Assembly (NCBI GenBank): GCA_963825075.1
Contig: CAWGRX010000002.1
Span: 27,346 to 91,345, forward strand
Source of the DNA: CAWAVN01 sp963825075
GTDB taxonomy: Bacteria; Planctomycetota; Planctomycetia; Planctomycetales; Planctomycetaceae
DNA length: 64,000 bases
Direction: 5' to 3'
Shown here: one piece after another, positions 25,601 to 34,137 of the stretch
Numbering within the stretch: position 1 is the stretch's first letter
Layout: every line of letters starts with the position of its first letter
Position numbers and translations under genes: made by a program
Notes under the pieces: generated by a model
The model's input: the letters and a program-made list of their open reading frames with translations, nothing else
Databases searched by the model: none
Told to the model about the DNA's origin: nothing

Positions 25601-28538
25601 GATTCGGAAAATCGTCATCCACGTACACCGTGGTTGGAGCGAGGACCGTGAGCGTCACGGCGGACGGGGTGTAATTGATCCGGAAGTTGATGTCCCCGAT
25701 TGCGATCGGGTCGCCATCCGCCAACCCCGCAAAAGTGCCGCTGATCGTGCCCGTAGCGGAGACGATGGTAAATACTGTGCCGACGCTGGGCACGAAGGGC
25801 AACGCCCGGCTGGGATCCAGCATCGCACCGGCCAAACTGATGTCGCCCGTGACTTGGAGTTGATCGTAACCCGTGCCGGGATCGGTTCCGTTGAGTTCAA
25901 CGACATAGGTATCGGACGCATTGAGATCCAGATCCCCCTTAATGTCCAACCGTCCCCGCGAACCGCCCGGCGACACCTGACCGTTTAGTGTGACCGTGCC
26001 GCCGGTAATCTCCTGGCTCGCGCTCGCTGCGGGAGGGGAATTGATGACGCCATCGTCTCGGGCGGTGAGAGTCACGTCATTCGCGCCCGCATCCAAACGG
26101 TCCACGTCGATCGAGCCGCCCACGATCGTAAGCGGATCGTGAAAGACCGAAGCGTTAACATCGACCGCTCCCGTTCCCGTGACCGGGTCGCCGATCGTGA
26201 TCGAACGGAAGCCATCTTGGAGATTCGTGAGGTCGGTGGCATCCAAGTTGAAATCTCCACCCGCTCCCGTGCCGATGCCGAGACTGCGATCGGGCGAGGA
26301 GGGTGTGAGCATCAGGGTGCTCGATCCGCTCAACGGACCGGAAAGATTCACGTCCCCCGCGGTGATGGAGACGGCCCCGGTTCCCGCGGCGACGGTTCCG
26401 GTCTGCGCATAGGTTCCGCTCGCGTCATCGTCGCTGTCGGCATTGACGGTGTAGGTTCCGCCATTGGTTTCCAACGTGGGAACGGTCACCCCGGTCGCTG
26501 CGCTAAGCTGGACGTTGCCGCCGTTGGAATCGACAGCATCGGTCAAATTCAAGGAGGCACCGGACGAGAAAACCATGTCGCCGCCCTGCGTGGTCGCGCC
26601 GCTGAGGCCGTCGGCCGCGCCGAGCGTCAACGACCCCGTGTTCGAAACAAAGATGCCACCCGGTCCGGATTGAACGCGCGCAGCGAGGGTGCCGACGCCG
26701 GTGGAAAGTTCATCCCCGGAGGCTCCCACGCCTGTTTGGGAATCCAGCTTCAAACGGCCGCCGGTGATGTCGGTTCCGCTATCGCCTCCTTCGGTGATTG
26801 ACCCCCTGCGAGCCACGAGCGAAACGTCGTTCGTCCCGGCATCGAGTTCGGTCACGGAAATCGAACCGCCGGCGATGGTGATGAAATCGCGGAACAGCGA
26901 AGACAAAACCGTCACCGCTCCGGTGCCGGCGGCTTCGTCGCCGATCGTGATTTCCGAAAATCCATCCGCGAGCACTGCGAGGTCGGCATCGGTGATGTCC
27001 AACGCAGTGCCGCTGTCGGCGGTTCCGCCGACGACAATGTCTTGAGCCGGATCGACAGGGGACAGGACGAGCGTGCCGCTGTGCGACGTGCTCACAGAGT
27101 TGGCTCCGCCGCCAAAATCAATCTCCACCGCCTTGATGTGGAGTGCATCGTACACGCCGACCACGTCGGCAAAGGAGACGAGATTGGCGCTGTTCACCGT
27201 GATCGATTGCGGATCCGTCACATCGCCGATTGCCCCCGCAAAGGTGACATCACCTCGATCGACAGTAATCGACAAATTCCGGGTGCTTCCGCCGCCGTCC
27301 TCGTTCAGCGTGCTGCCAAAGCGGACATTCCCACCGCCCATGCGGGTACTCAATGCGACATCCGCGGTCAACGTGACGGCGTCGGCAAAAGTGATGTCGC
27401 CGGCGGTCGTCGTGATGTCGCCCGAAAGTTCAACCGCACCGCCGCCTTGCTCAAAGAACGACCCCTCCAATTCGAAATCGCCGGCCGCATTGATGTCGAG
27501 CGTCCCGGTATGCGTCAGGATCGCCGCGTTCGCCTTGACGCCGGCATTGACCGTGATCGTTTCCGCCGCGAGAGAAAAATCCTTCGCTCCCAGATTGAGG
27601 TTCGCGTCAATGAGGATGTTGTCCGTCCCGCCTTCGCCGTCCAGCGTGAGTTGGGCGGCAAAGCCCGCCGGCAGCGAGGAGACCGTGATGCTGTCGTCCC
27701 CGCCGCCACCGCGAATGGTGAGGGAGTTGCTTGGGGCCGCGAAGGTCACCGTCTCTCCGGTGTCGGTTGCGGTGACGGTGATCTGTCCGCTGCCGGCGTC
27801 GGTGAGGACGATGTTGTCGTTCTCGCCATTGGAATAAATCAGCGTGATGTCGGCCGATGGGGAAATCGGACCGTTGATGGGTTCGAGCCCGGTGTAAGTA
27901 ATGAAGTCCGTCCCGCTGCCGTTGACTTGGACGCTGCCGGAATGGGCATCGTTAAAAACGTATTCCAGGCTGTCGGCCGACCCGGTCAGCAGCAACTGAT
28001 CGCCCGGACTGCCGGTTTGCCCCTGGCCGTTGTATTCGATGGTGATGCCGGTCGCGTTCAAGCCAAGATCGACCATGAGGGTGTCATTTCCATCGCCGCC
28101 GTTAATGACAATCGTCTTCCCCGTGATGTCCGCCACGGCAAAGGTTTGCTGGTTGACGCCATCGTTGACGAAGACGGAGGTGCCGTCGGTCGTGATGGAG
28201 ATCGAATCCGCATCGGTCGTTCCCGCGATTTCCAGGTTGCCGGCGTTGATTGCCGCGGTGACCTGTTCTTTGATCTTATTGAATTCAAACGCCCCGATGT
28301 CCACCGTTCCGTTACTGATCCGCGGAAACCCCGGGCCTCGTTGATCGTTGGCGAGCGGGGTGGTTCCGGCGTTTCCATCCACGGTGGTTCGGCTGTTGTT
28401 CCCGGCGTCGATGGCCGGGCTGTCCGTTACTAGAGCCTGCGTAAGAGTCGGGCCGCCGTTGTCGGCAGGCGTCGTATCGAGGATGGTGTTGATGTCGAGC
28501 TTACCCGTGCCGGCATTGCCGACGATGTTGTTGTCCAC
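22653..28538 (-). CDS. Giant surface protein, central fragment with Calx-beta domains
   Basis: This 1,961-residue frame is almost free of stops over 5.9 kb, which supports real coding. It carries a beta-helix and RTX-like N-terminal third (LTIRGGGGDDSITV), a right-handed beta-helix region (TIQEGVAQVRAGGTVFVARG) and about six Calx-beta domains (VTVSTADGSAHAGSDY, then VVEQNESFLVDL and VTVNVQTQAETASAGE). Calx-beta modules bind calcium and are common in secreted adhesins. The stop overlaps the next frame's ATG as ATGA, but this is a frameshift scar at a (GA)5 tract, since the two sides form one Calx-beta domain. The upstream end breaks at about 28540. Confidence 0.85.
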   Translation of the reverse strand: MDNNIVGNAGTGKLDINTILDTTPADNGGPTLTQALVTDSPAIDAGNNSRTTVDGNAGTTPLANDQRGPGFPRISNGTVDIGAFEFNKIKEQVTAAINAGNLEIAGTTDADSISITTDGTSVFVNDGVNQQTFAVADITGKTIVINGGDGNDTLMVDLGLNATGITIEYNGQGQTGSPGDQLLLTGSADSLEYVFNDAHSGSVQVNGSGTDFITYTGLEPINGPISPSADITLIYSNGENDNIVLTDAGSGQITVTATDTGETVTFAAPSNSLTIRGGGGDDSITVSSLPAGFAAQLTLDGEGGTDNILIDANLNLGAKDFSLAAETITVNAGVKANAAILTHTGTLDINAAGDFELEGSFFEQGGGAVELSGDITTTAGDITFADAVTLTADVALSTRMGGGNVRFGSTLNEDGGGSTRNLSITVDRGDVTFAGAIGDVTDPQSITVNSANLVSFADVVGVYDALHIKAVEIDFGGGANSVSTSHSGTLVLSPVDPAQDIVVGGTADSGTALDITDADLAVLADGFSEITIGDEAAGTGAVTVLSSLFRDFITIAGGSISVTELDAGTNDVSLVARRGSITEGGDSGTDITGGRLKLDSQTGVGASGDELSTGVGTLAARVQSGPGGIFVSNTGSLTLGAADGLSGATTQGGDMVFSSGASLNLTDAVDSNGGNVQLSAATGVTVPTLETNGGTYTVNADSDDDASGTYAQTGTVAAGTGAVSITAGDVNLSGPLSGSSTLMLTPSSPDRSLGIGTGAGGDFNLDATDLTNLQDGFRSITIGDPVTGTGAVDVNASVFHDPLTIVGGSIDVDRLDAGANDVTLTARDDGVINSPPAASASQEITGGTVTLNGQVSPGGSRGRLDIKGDLDLNASDTYVVELNGTDPGTGYDQLQVTGDISLAGAMLDPSRALPFVPSVGTVFTIVSATGTISGTFAGLADGDPIAIGDINFRINYTPSAVTLTVLAPTTVYVDDDFPNPTTGEDPDESPNDPGTPNVPGTPAVFGYDAFQTIQEGVAQVRAGGTVFVARGVYDESVMIGKDLTLDGSGALTLIDAGNSNGVTLVEGADDVTVQDLRITHAFTGILDANTQVMSSLTLSNLLIDGSTQGGILDGIATLNVSLTANSDAANIDSTQFHSTDLEFIAYADVGEFFLGGAGGSDTFYVEPISSTTLTIDGGNPVVPATPGDTMNYDGSADVNVSGTGSGTLVPHNPGEQNVTFDSIEQVNTDNPPVLSIAGASVTEGTNPGTPQLVPITVTLSRGVVRPVTVTVSTADGSAHAGSDYTPLNQFLTFAPGELSKMASALVNQDDVVEQNESFLVDLNNATGAAIVNGSAQVNILDDDGPATVSIGSVGRTEGDAGATNFVFTVSLDKAVDAPVSVLAQTALDVGGTSPASVPDFISNSQILTFQAGERTKTFTVQVNGDRTVESDETFLVDLSDLQAAGRNVRFTGGAIAIHATGLITNDDAATLSINDVAEAEGNSGTTDFVFTVSLSQPIEEIVTVNVQTQAETASAGEFSTSTKQLTFDPTLADPNEDGDNNPLTQQVIVHVTGDTTIEPDETFRVRLEGATFASVNNSPQIVIGKIEGLGTILNDDTATLRIRQDASGTESAGSVDFVVELLNVDPQIPLEGTDTITVTANPIPSLPPSAGPLDLSFAPQVLTFSANDLNDDGDENPLTQTVHVPVFADGILENNETFQLQITNASFDGLLDPSRVFISATESTRTGTVHDTDQATLFISDAPDQSEGGTAAFRVNLVGDISQDVTVLATTRDGSANAGSDYVPLTGFPVTFSPGGPKFVDVPVQTINDGVSELAENFFVDLSLPTFGGSSNPRLTIQNNPPGMDGEAMGTILDNTPSPATLSFHDVTVSGGEESGMLEFTVDLSRAFQDKVTVQVDTAQTSTGAGIDAQSGVDFTPLTGMLLTFNAGETSKSVAVSLVDDPVVEPNETFTVSLSIRKLTA

Positions 28539-29062
28539 CGGTATTCGGGATCGCCGTCGGCATCGTGGGTGATCCCGCCTGCGGAGCCCGCATCGCCGAT
28601 GAGGTTGTTGAACGCCGATTCCACCATCCCGCTAATATCGTTCGCGGCGGGGCTTGTTGTTCCGGCGGTATTCCCGGCCACGATCGTATTGATGAGCGTA
28701 TCCGTGCCGTCCGCCAGGATTCCCCCGCCGCCATTGATCCCGATTTGCCGCCGACGTTTTGCGTAATCGTGCTGTTCACAACCGTCAACGTGGTGCCGGC
28801 CTGCGGATCGAATCCCGCCTCCCGCCCCGTTGGCAAGAGTTTTGCGAGAGCGTACTGTTTCGGACGGTAACGCTCCCCGCGTACTTGATTGGAAAATTGC
28901 CCCGCCGCCGATAGGCCGTTGCCGTGCCTCCGCTTCATTTCCCACAAATGTGCTGCTATCGACCAGCACACTCGCCTCCCGTGGTGGCATTGGCAATCCC
29001 ACCTCCGTTTCGGGCCGCAACATTGTCCTGAAATGTGCTCCCATAAACTTCCAAAGTGCCAT
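28430..29062 (-). CDS. Giant surface protein, frameshift-riddled beta-helix segment
   Basis: The stretch from about 28500 to 28990 encodes Pmp-like beta-helix repeats in pieces: EASVLVDSSTFVGNEA in this frame, TLTVVNSTITQNVGG in another and INGGGGILADGTDT here again, then back to the downstream frame. At least five single-base shifts are needed to stitch it. This is not a separate gene; it is the bridge between the N-terminal and central fragments. Confidence 0.55.
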   Translation of the reverse strand: MALWKFMGAHFRTMLRPETEVGLPMPPREASVLVDSSTFVGNEAEARQRPIGGGAIFQSSTRGALPSETVRSRKTLANGAGGGIRSAGRHHVDGCEQHDYAKRRRQIGINGGGGILADGTDTLINTIVAGNTAGTTSPAANDISGMVESAFNNLIGDAGSAGGITHDADGDPEYRWTTTSSAMPARVSSTSTPSSIRRLPTTAARLLRRL

Positions 29063-30767
29063 TCAAGAGATTGCGGATGCCGCCGCCTTCAGTGACCGTG
29101 GCGGTGTTGTGGGAAAGGACGCTATCCCGGACGGTCAGATGGCCTCCGTAATTCAAGATGCCCGCTCCATTCGATGCGCTCCCGTCCGAAATCCTCAGCC
29201 CGGAAAACGCTGCCGTGACCGTTCCGGTGCTGGGTGAACCGATCTGAAAGACGCGAACGGCATCGTTCCCGCTGATCGTCAGTTGATCCGCCCCCAAGCC
29301 CGTGATCGTCAAATCCTCGCTGATGACATCGAGCGCACCGCCCGTAAGGGTAATCGTCTTGCCCGCCAACCCCGCGTCAAAGGTGATCGTGTTCGCGTCG
29401 GGGTTCCTATTGGACAGTTCGATCGCCTCCCGCAGCGAAAGATCGCCGATCGAATATTTGCCGTCGCTTTCGTCAGCGACAGTGTCCACGACCAGATGGC
29501 CCGCCGCGGCGAGGAAGACTTCGACGCTCCCGTCCGAGTTTGTTCCGGTCGGATTGCCTTGTGAATAGTAGCCGATGCGGGTTCCGTCCTGATTGATGCT
29601 CGTAGTGTAGCTGTCGTCGAACGTCGAATCCTCATTGGTGACCTGGATCAGTCCCTGTCCTTCGCGGAACAGAAACATCTCGCTGATCGATTCGCTGTTT
29701 TCGCCCGTGAGATTGTCATACGACTGAAAGGCGATCGCCGTCCCGTCGCCGCTGATGTAGGGCTCGATATTGAAGCCGGTCGCGGACGTGTCCGTGACCT
29801 GGGTGAATGTCGCGGCGGACGTGTCGTAGAAAAAAATTTCGGTGGAACCGTCCGAGTTGTTCCCCGCAAAATCTCCATTAGAGTCGAATGCGATCCGGGT
29901 GCCGTCACCGCTGATCGAGGGGCCGAAGCTGTCGGCCGTTGGATCCGCGGTGATTTGCGACAGGCCGCTGGTTTGGTCGTAGAGGAAGACCTCATCGCTG
30001 CCGTCTGCATTTTGCCCGAGTAGGTCCACGTCGGAAGAGAACGTCACCCGTTGCCCATCCGCGCTGATGTGCGGGGCCGTGAAATTGAGCGCCCCCGTGG
30101 AAGATGTGATTTGCGTAATGTTGGACGTGGTAACGTCCAGCAAGAAGACTTCATTGTTCTGGTCGGCATTGCCGCCCGTGTAATCCGCATCGGAAATGAA
30201 TGCAACGTGGGACCCGTCGCCGCTCAAGTCGGGAACACCCGCATTCCCGCCGCTCGGCGAGGCAACGTCGGTCAACTGTGTGAATCCCTGCCCGACTTCG
30301 TACAGAAAAAGCTCGTAACTTCCATCCGTGTTCTGGTTCGTGAAGTTGCCGTCCGAGATGAATGCGATTTTTGTGCCGTCATCCGAAATAGATGGGCTGA
30401 AACTGTCGGCGGTGGCGTCGTTCGTGATTTGGGTCAGGCCCACCTCGGCTTGGAACAGGAAGATCTCGTAATGCCCATCCGCATTCTGGCCGGTGAGATC
30501 GGCGTTGGAATCGAAGGCGACCCGCGTCCCATCCGCATTCACCGACGGCAAATCGCTGACTTGGTTGGCGGCATCCGTCGCGTGCGAAAGCTGCGTGATC
30601 GCAGCGCCGCTTAACATCGTCCGGTCTTCGAGAATCTCCGCTTGGTTCCAACCTCGCAAGGGGTCTTGCCGCCGATAAGAACGTGATTCCCGAACTTCTC
30701 GCGAGGGACGCTTCCGAGAAATCCGGGTTTTGGAAAACAGAGACGACAACCAGTGAACGAGCAACAT
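28956..30767 (-). CDS. Giant surface protein, N-terminal fragment
   Basis: The ATG at 30767 (MLLVHWLSSLFSKTRISR...) has AGGAGA eight bases upstream and is preferred over an in-frame ATG 34 codons earlier. An Arg/Lys-rich leader is followed by LEDRTMLSG, the planctomycete LEPR-xLL-type secretion element. Nine or so TolB/WD40-like repeats follow, each with a SxDGTxIAF core and NxDGSxEIFLY, then a CSLREAI-like segment (LSLREAIELSN) and Pmp-type beta-helix repeats (DSVLSHNTATVTEGGGI). The frame breaks at about 28985. It is predicted to be exported and surface-displayed. Confidence 0.85.
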   Translation of the reverse strand: MLLVHWLSSLFSKTRISRKRPSREVRESRSYRRQDPLRGWNQAEILEDRTMLSGAAITQLSHATDAANQVSDLPSVNADGTRVAFDSNADLTGQNADGHYEIFLFQAEVGLTQITNDATADSFSPSISDDGTKIAFISDGNFTNQNTDGSYELFLYEVGQGFTQLTDVASPSGGNAGVPDLSGDGSHVAFISDADYTGGNADQNNEVFLLDVTTSNITQITSSTGALNFTAPHISADGQRVTFSSDVDLLGQNADGSDEVFLYDQTSGLSQITADPTADSFGPSISGDGTRIAFDSNGDFAGNNSDGSTEIFFYDTSAATFTQVTDTSATGFNIEPYISGDGTAIAFQSYDNLTGENSESISEMFLFREGQGLIQVTNEDSTFDDSYTTSINQDGTRIGYYSQGNPTGTNSDGSVEVFLAAAGHLVVDTVADESDGKYSIGDLSLREAIELSNRNPDANTITFDAGLAGKTITLTGGALDVISEDLTITGLGADQLTISGNDAVRVFQIGSPSTGTVTAAFSGLRISDGSASNGAGILNYGGHLTVRDSVLSHNTATVTEGGGIRNLLNGTLEVYGSTFQDNVAARNGGGIANATTGGECAGR

Positions 30768-30978
30768 TGGGGCGGTCTCCTGGCGGTTGAGCAAGGCCCG
30801 AACACGCGACGCAATTAGAAACGATATTTGATAAAATGGAGGATTTGCGCAGCTTAGACAATTTTTCACAGTAGAAAAACTGTAACGTTTCTAACGCGCG
30901 TATCGACCGTTTGCAACACCCAATCGGGAACCTCCCTATGGAGATTTCGCGAAAAGATCCCAGAATCCAAGCCGCGAC

Positions 30979-32097
30979 TCAAACCGTTCGCCCCGCCAGA
31001 AGTGCAAGGACTCCCAAGCCGTAAAACGTGTATTCCACGTCGGCCTGCTCATCCCAACTGGCTCCGCGAAAGCCGCCCGTGGGAAACTCCAGCCAACCTG
31101 TGACAAAGTCCTCGGCCCGTTTGAAGTCGAGCACGTCAGAAATGTTTAGGTCCTGAAGCGTTAGCAATCCTGTAAATGTGGACAGACCATCGGCGAAGGG
31201 AATCCGCGTGTTGGCCTGAAAACCTCCTTCATCGCTTTTGACCTGGAGCAGGAACTCCCGCACGTCGGCCCGGAGTTCCTCGTCCATCGCCTCCAGCAAA
31301 GTCAGCACCGCGACCGCCGCCGCCGTGGGATTGGTGCCGCTGCGCTTCATCGGGGCGATTTCCACGAAGCCCCCATCATCCCGCTGCCGATCATACAGGA
31401 ATTGGACCAACGCATTGGGCCTCGGGATCGCTTGCCCGATGAGTTCGTAGCTCAACCCGACGAGAAACGATTGATACGTGCTGCCCGCGGCTCCTTCGGG
31501 ACTTTTTGCATAGCCGCCGTCGGCCGTGCGAACGCTTTCCAAGCGGTGTGCAATCCGACCGGCCCAATCGGGGTCTTGGGTAACCTGCGGAATCGGACCG
31601 CCCGCCAATTGGACCGCCATCGCGGTCGAAAGCCAACTCAACAAATCGACCAGGCTCAACTTCAGCGGATCGTGGATTTCCAGAAACCGCCCGCCGCGAG
31701 AGGCGGCCTTGGAATCCAATCCCCCCAGCATCGCCAATCCGCGGACGGCGAAACTCGTGTAATACAAATCCGAATCCCCCTCGCGTCCGCGAAACCCGCC
31801 GTCCGGCATCTGGTGCGCGAGGATGAACTCGCGATGCCGTTGTTTCCGGTCAGGATCCCAATGGGACAACCCCGAAAACAGGCGCTGCGATAACCGAATG
31901 AGATAAGGTTCTCGAGTCATCAAATCCATCAATGTCCAAAAGGGAGCCTCTGGCAAACCGTCAACGACGTTGTGCGCCAAGGAATCCTCCCGCATTTGAG
32001 CCGGGCCGATTTCAACAGGCCGTTGTTCCAACCCTTCTAGCGGATCCGCCGCCGCGGTTGCAATCGAGCGGGTTTTTCCACGTCTCGCGTGAGCCAT
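30979..32097 (-). CDS. Prenyltransferase/squalene-oxidase-repeat protein
   Basis: This 372-residue protein has repeated GGF/GGY signatures (MPDGGFRG, TADGGYAKS, RDDGGFVE, SDEGGFQAN, PTGGFRGAS) that build the alpha-alpha toroid of protein prenyltransferase beta subunits and terpene cyclases. I do not see the Asp-Cys and His zinc ligands of true prenyltransferases, since the C-terminal helix reads ADVEYTFYGLGV, nor a DxDD cyclase motif, so catalysis is doubtful. Planctomycetes encode many such proteins of unknown role. The start has no strong Shine-Dalgarno. It is transcribed toward the giant gene but separated from the candidate RNA on its other side. Confidence 0.78.
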   Translation of the reverse strand: MAHARRGKTRSIATAAADPLEGLEQRPVEIGPAQMREDSLAHNVVDGLPEAPFWTLMDLMTREPYLIRLSQRLFSGLSHWDPDRKQRHREFILAHQMPDGGFRGREGDSDLYYTSFAVRGLAMLGGLDSKAASRGGRFLEIHDPLKLSLVDLLSWLSTAMAVQLAGGPIPQVTQDPDWAGRIAHRLESVRTADGGYAKSPEGAAGSTYQSFLVGLSYELIGQAIPRPNALVQFLYDRQRDDGGFVEIAPMKRSGTNPTAAAVAVLTLLEAMDEELRADVREFLLQVKSDEGGFQANTRIPFADGLSTFTGLLTLQDLNISDVLDFKRAEDFVTGWLEFPTGGFRGASWDEQADVEYTFYGLGVLALLAGRTV

Positions 32098-32174
32098 TAT
32101 TTCGCCGGAAAATCTGCCGTTTGCAGCCTCAAGATCCCGCCAAAGGGGACTTTGGAAAAAGTCGAAATTCCGGG

Positions 32175-32203
32175 TTGACGCTGATCGTCAAAAGCAATAT
32201 CTT
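32175..32203 (+). promoter_or_regulatory. Sigma70-type promoter for the candidate RNA
   Basis: TTGACG at 32175-32180 and TATCTT at 32198-32203 are separated by 17 bases, matching the usual -35/-10 layout. Its direction and distance fit transcription toward the terminator at 32436-32497. Promoter activity is not proven. Confidence 0.55.
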
Positions 32204-32209
32204 CCCGCC

Positions 32210-32495
32210 CGCCTGAAACGAACAGGAAAGGCGAAACATCACGAAACCATTTTTCGTGGAGAGCCGCTTTTAATTGACGCCCTTGGGCGCGGAATGACGT
32301 TCAAGGAGGAACCGACTTCCTTCAGTTAAAAAGTTCTTCACTCGAATGGCAATCTCAAGATTTGAGATTGTTGGGGTGGTGCCGTCGGCAAGGAAGCGGA
32401 CGGTTGCCATTTCCCAAACCCTGAAGCCAATCGCCCCCGGAAGTAGTCGGAGTCCTTAGCCCCCCTGGGACCCACTACTTCCGGGTTTTTTGTTT
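32210..32495 (+). ncRNA. Candidate structured non-coding RNA of about 285 bases
   Basis: The span has no coding frame of note but contains a series of perfect hairpins: CACGAAA...TTTCGTG (32240-32258), CAATCTCAA...TTGAGATTG (32350-32370) and a nested TTGGG...CCCAA enclosing CCGTC...GACGG (32371-32417). It ends in a 12-pair stem with a T-tract. The flanking genes explain neither end: the upstream gene is on the minus strand, and the thiolase starts 325 bases downstream. It does not match tmRNA, RNase P or SRP RNA as I recall them, though a GGCAAGGAAGCGG stretch faintly resembles SRP domain IV. A new or lineage-specific sRNA is the best reading. Confidence 0.5.
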
Positions 32496-32497
32496 TT
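32436..32497 (+). terminator. Strong Rho-independent terminator
   Basis: CCCGGAAGTAGT (32436-32447) is perfectly complementary to ACTACTTCCGGG (32474-32485), with a partly paired loop, and TTTTTTGTTTTT follows. The orientation is plus only. No plus-strand CDS precedes it, so it must end a non-coding transcript. Confidence 0.85.
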
Positions 32498-32820
32498 CGC
32501 CCCTGTTTTGTACGCGAATTGAATGGAATCAACCCGGCCACTATAACGGCCTTCGTTAAGATACATCGGGCAAAAGGTGGCGTAGTCGCGCGCGGTGGTG
32601 CTCATGCCGCCCGAGCCGCGAACAATGGGCCAATCGGCCCCGTCTTCTGGCTTCCATTTGAGGACTCGTCGTCAGTCAGATAGTTGCAACAACATGGGGA
32701 CTTGCCAGAATACCATAAGGGGTCGATTCCGGTCAAAAAAATGCTGATGGAAAGTGCTCGAAATGCCACCGCTTGGCGGCAGACTGCCGCCACGACAAAT
32801 TCCAATCTAAGGAACACATC
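32498..32820. other. Non-coding gap before thiolase
   Basis: This 323-base gap follows the terminator. It has no supported coding frame or repeat. The thiolase promoter should lie here. AAGGAA lies eight bases before its start. Confidence 0.4.
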
Positions 32821-34005
32821 ATGGGCGAAGCGTTTTTACTGGGGGGTGTGCGGACGCCGATCGGCAAGTTTTTGGGGCAACTCAGCGGCCTGTCGGCTCC
32901 GGAATTAGGGGCGATTTGCGTTCGCGAATCGCTGTCGCGGGCCGGGATTCGGGTGGAGGATGTCGATGAAGTCATCCTGGGCAACGTGCTCTCGGCGGGA
33001 TTGGGCCAGGCCCCGGCTCGGCAGGCGGCCCTCAAAGCGGGGCTGCCCGCCACGGTCCCCGCGGTCACGATCAACAAGGTCTGCGGTTCGGGCCTCAAAG
33101 CCGTGATGCTCGCCGCCCAAGCCATCCGCGCGGGAGATGTGAAAATCGTCGTCGCCGGCGGCATGGAAAGCATGTCCAACGCCCCGCACGTCGTCCGCGG
33201 CCTGCGGACCGGCCTCAAATTCGGCGACCTGCCGTTGGAAGATGTCCTACTCAAAGACGGGCTGGTGTGCGCCTTTGGTGATTGCCACATGGGAACTTAC
33301 GCCGAATCCACCGCCCGCAAGCACAGCATCACGCGGGAAGACCAGGACCAATACGCCGCGGAAAGCCAGCGGCGGGCGTCGCAGGCGATCGCCGAACGGG
33401 TCTTCGATGCGGAAATTGTTCCCGTCACCGTAACGATCAAACGCACCCAAACCACGATCGCCCAGGACGAAGGCCCGCGGCCGGAAACGACGGCGGAGCA
33501 GTTGGCGGCCCTCAAACCCGCTTTTGACGCCGAGGGCAGCGTGACGGCGGGGAACGCTTCGATGCTCAGCGACGGCGCGGCGGCGGTGGTCGTCTGCGAT
33601 GCCGAGACCGCTGGCGAAAGCCAATCCCCCTGGAAAGCCAAGGTCATCGCCTATCACACCAGCGGCACCGCTCCCGAAGATCTATTCGTCGCCCCGGTGC
33701 ACGCGGTGCGGGGCGTTTTGGAAAAGGCGAATCTAAGTCCCGATGAAATCGACCTTTACGAGCTCAACGAAGCCTTCGCCTCGCAGATGCTGGCCTGCAT
33801 CCGGGAACTCAGGTTGGATCCGGATCGCGTGAACATCGACGGCGGAGCTATCGCCCTCGGCCATCCCATCGGAGCCAGCGGCGCCCGCGTGCTGGTGACG
33901 TTGCTCTCGGCTCTTCATCGCCGGAAGCTCAAACGCGGTCTCGCCAGCCTCTGTCTAGGCGGCGGCAATGCCGTGGCGATGGTCGTGGATCGCGTCGAAT
34001 CCTGA
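32821..34005 (+). CDS. Acetyl-CoA acetyltransferase (thiolase)
   Basis: This 394-residue thiolase has all three catalytic residues in the usual places: C88 (NKVCGSGLK), H348 (ALGHPIG) and C378 (SLCLGGG). The length matches degradative and biosynthetic thiolases of the thiolase I/II family, which cleave or form beta-ketoacyl-CoA such as acetoacetyl-CoA. The upstream AAGGAA favours the ATG at 32821 over a longer in-frame reading. It is a lone gene with no beta-oxidation or polyhydroxybutyrate neighbours, so direction and chain length cannot be assigned. Confidence 0.92.
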   Translation: MGEAFLLGGVRTPIGKFLGQLSGLSAPELGAICVRESLSRAGIRVEDVDEVILGNVLSAGLGQAPARQAALKAGLPATVPAVTINKVCGSGLKAVMLAAQAIRAGDVKIVVAGGMESMSNAPHVVRGLRTGLKFGDLPLEDVLLKDGLVCAFGDCHMGTYAESTARKHSITREDQDQYAAESQRRASQAIAERVFDAEIVPVTVTIKRTQTTIAQDEGPRPETTAEQLAALKPAFDAEGSVTAGNASMLSDGAAAVVVCDAETAGESQSPWKAKVIAYHTSGTAPEDLFVAPVHAVRGVLEKANLSPDEIDLYELNEAFASQMLACIRELRLDPDRVNIDGGAIALGHPIGASGARVLVTLLSALHRRKLKRGLASLCLGGGNAVAMVVDRVES

Positions 34006-34137
34006 AAGCTGGAACTTATTCCGATGCTTAGGCTTACGCCGCGCGAGCCAGTCCCGCTCAAGTCGCCGAAAGCGGCCTGTCGATGATAAGAGGAAAGGCA
34101 GGGAACCTGAGAGGTGACATGACAGTAAGGGATTTGC

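Noticed and set aside
27042..28433. Plus-strand frame of 463 codons opposite the giant gene
   Set aside because: It is a shadow of the Calx-beta/beta-helix frame with unnatural composition.
32371..32417. SRP RNA domain IV in the GGCAAGGAAGCGG stretch
   Set aside because: The loop and flanking pairs do not fit the SRP consensus, and no long 4.5S-like stem is present.
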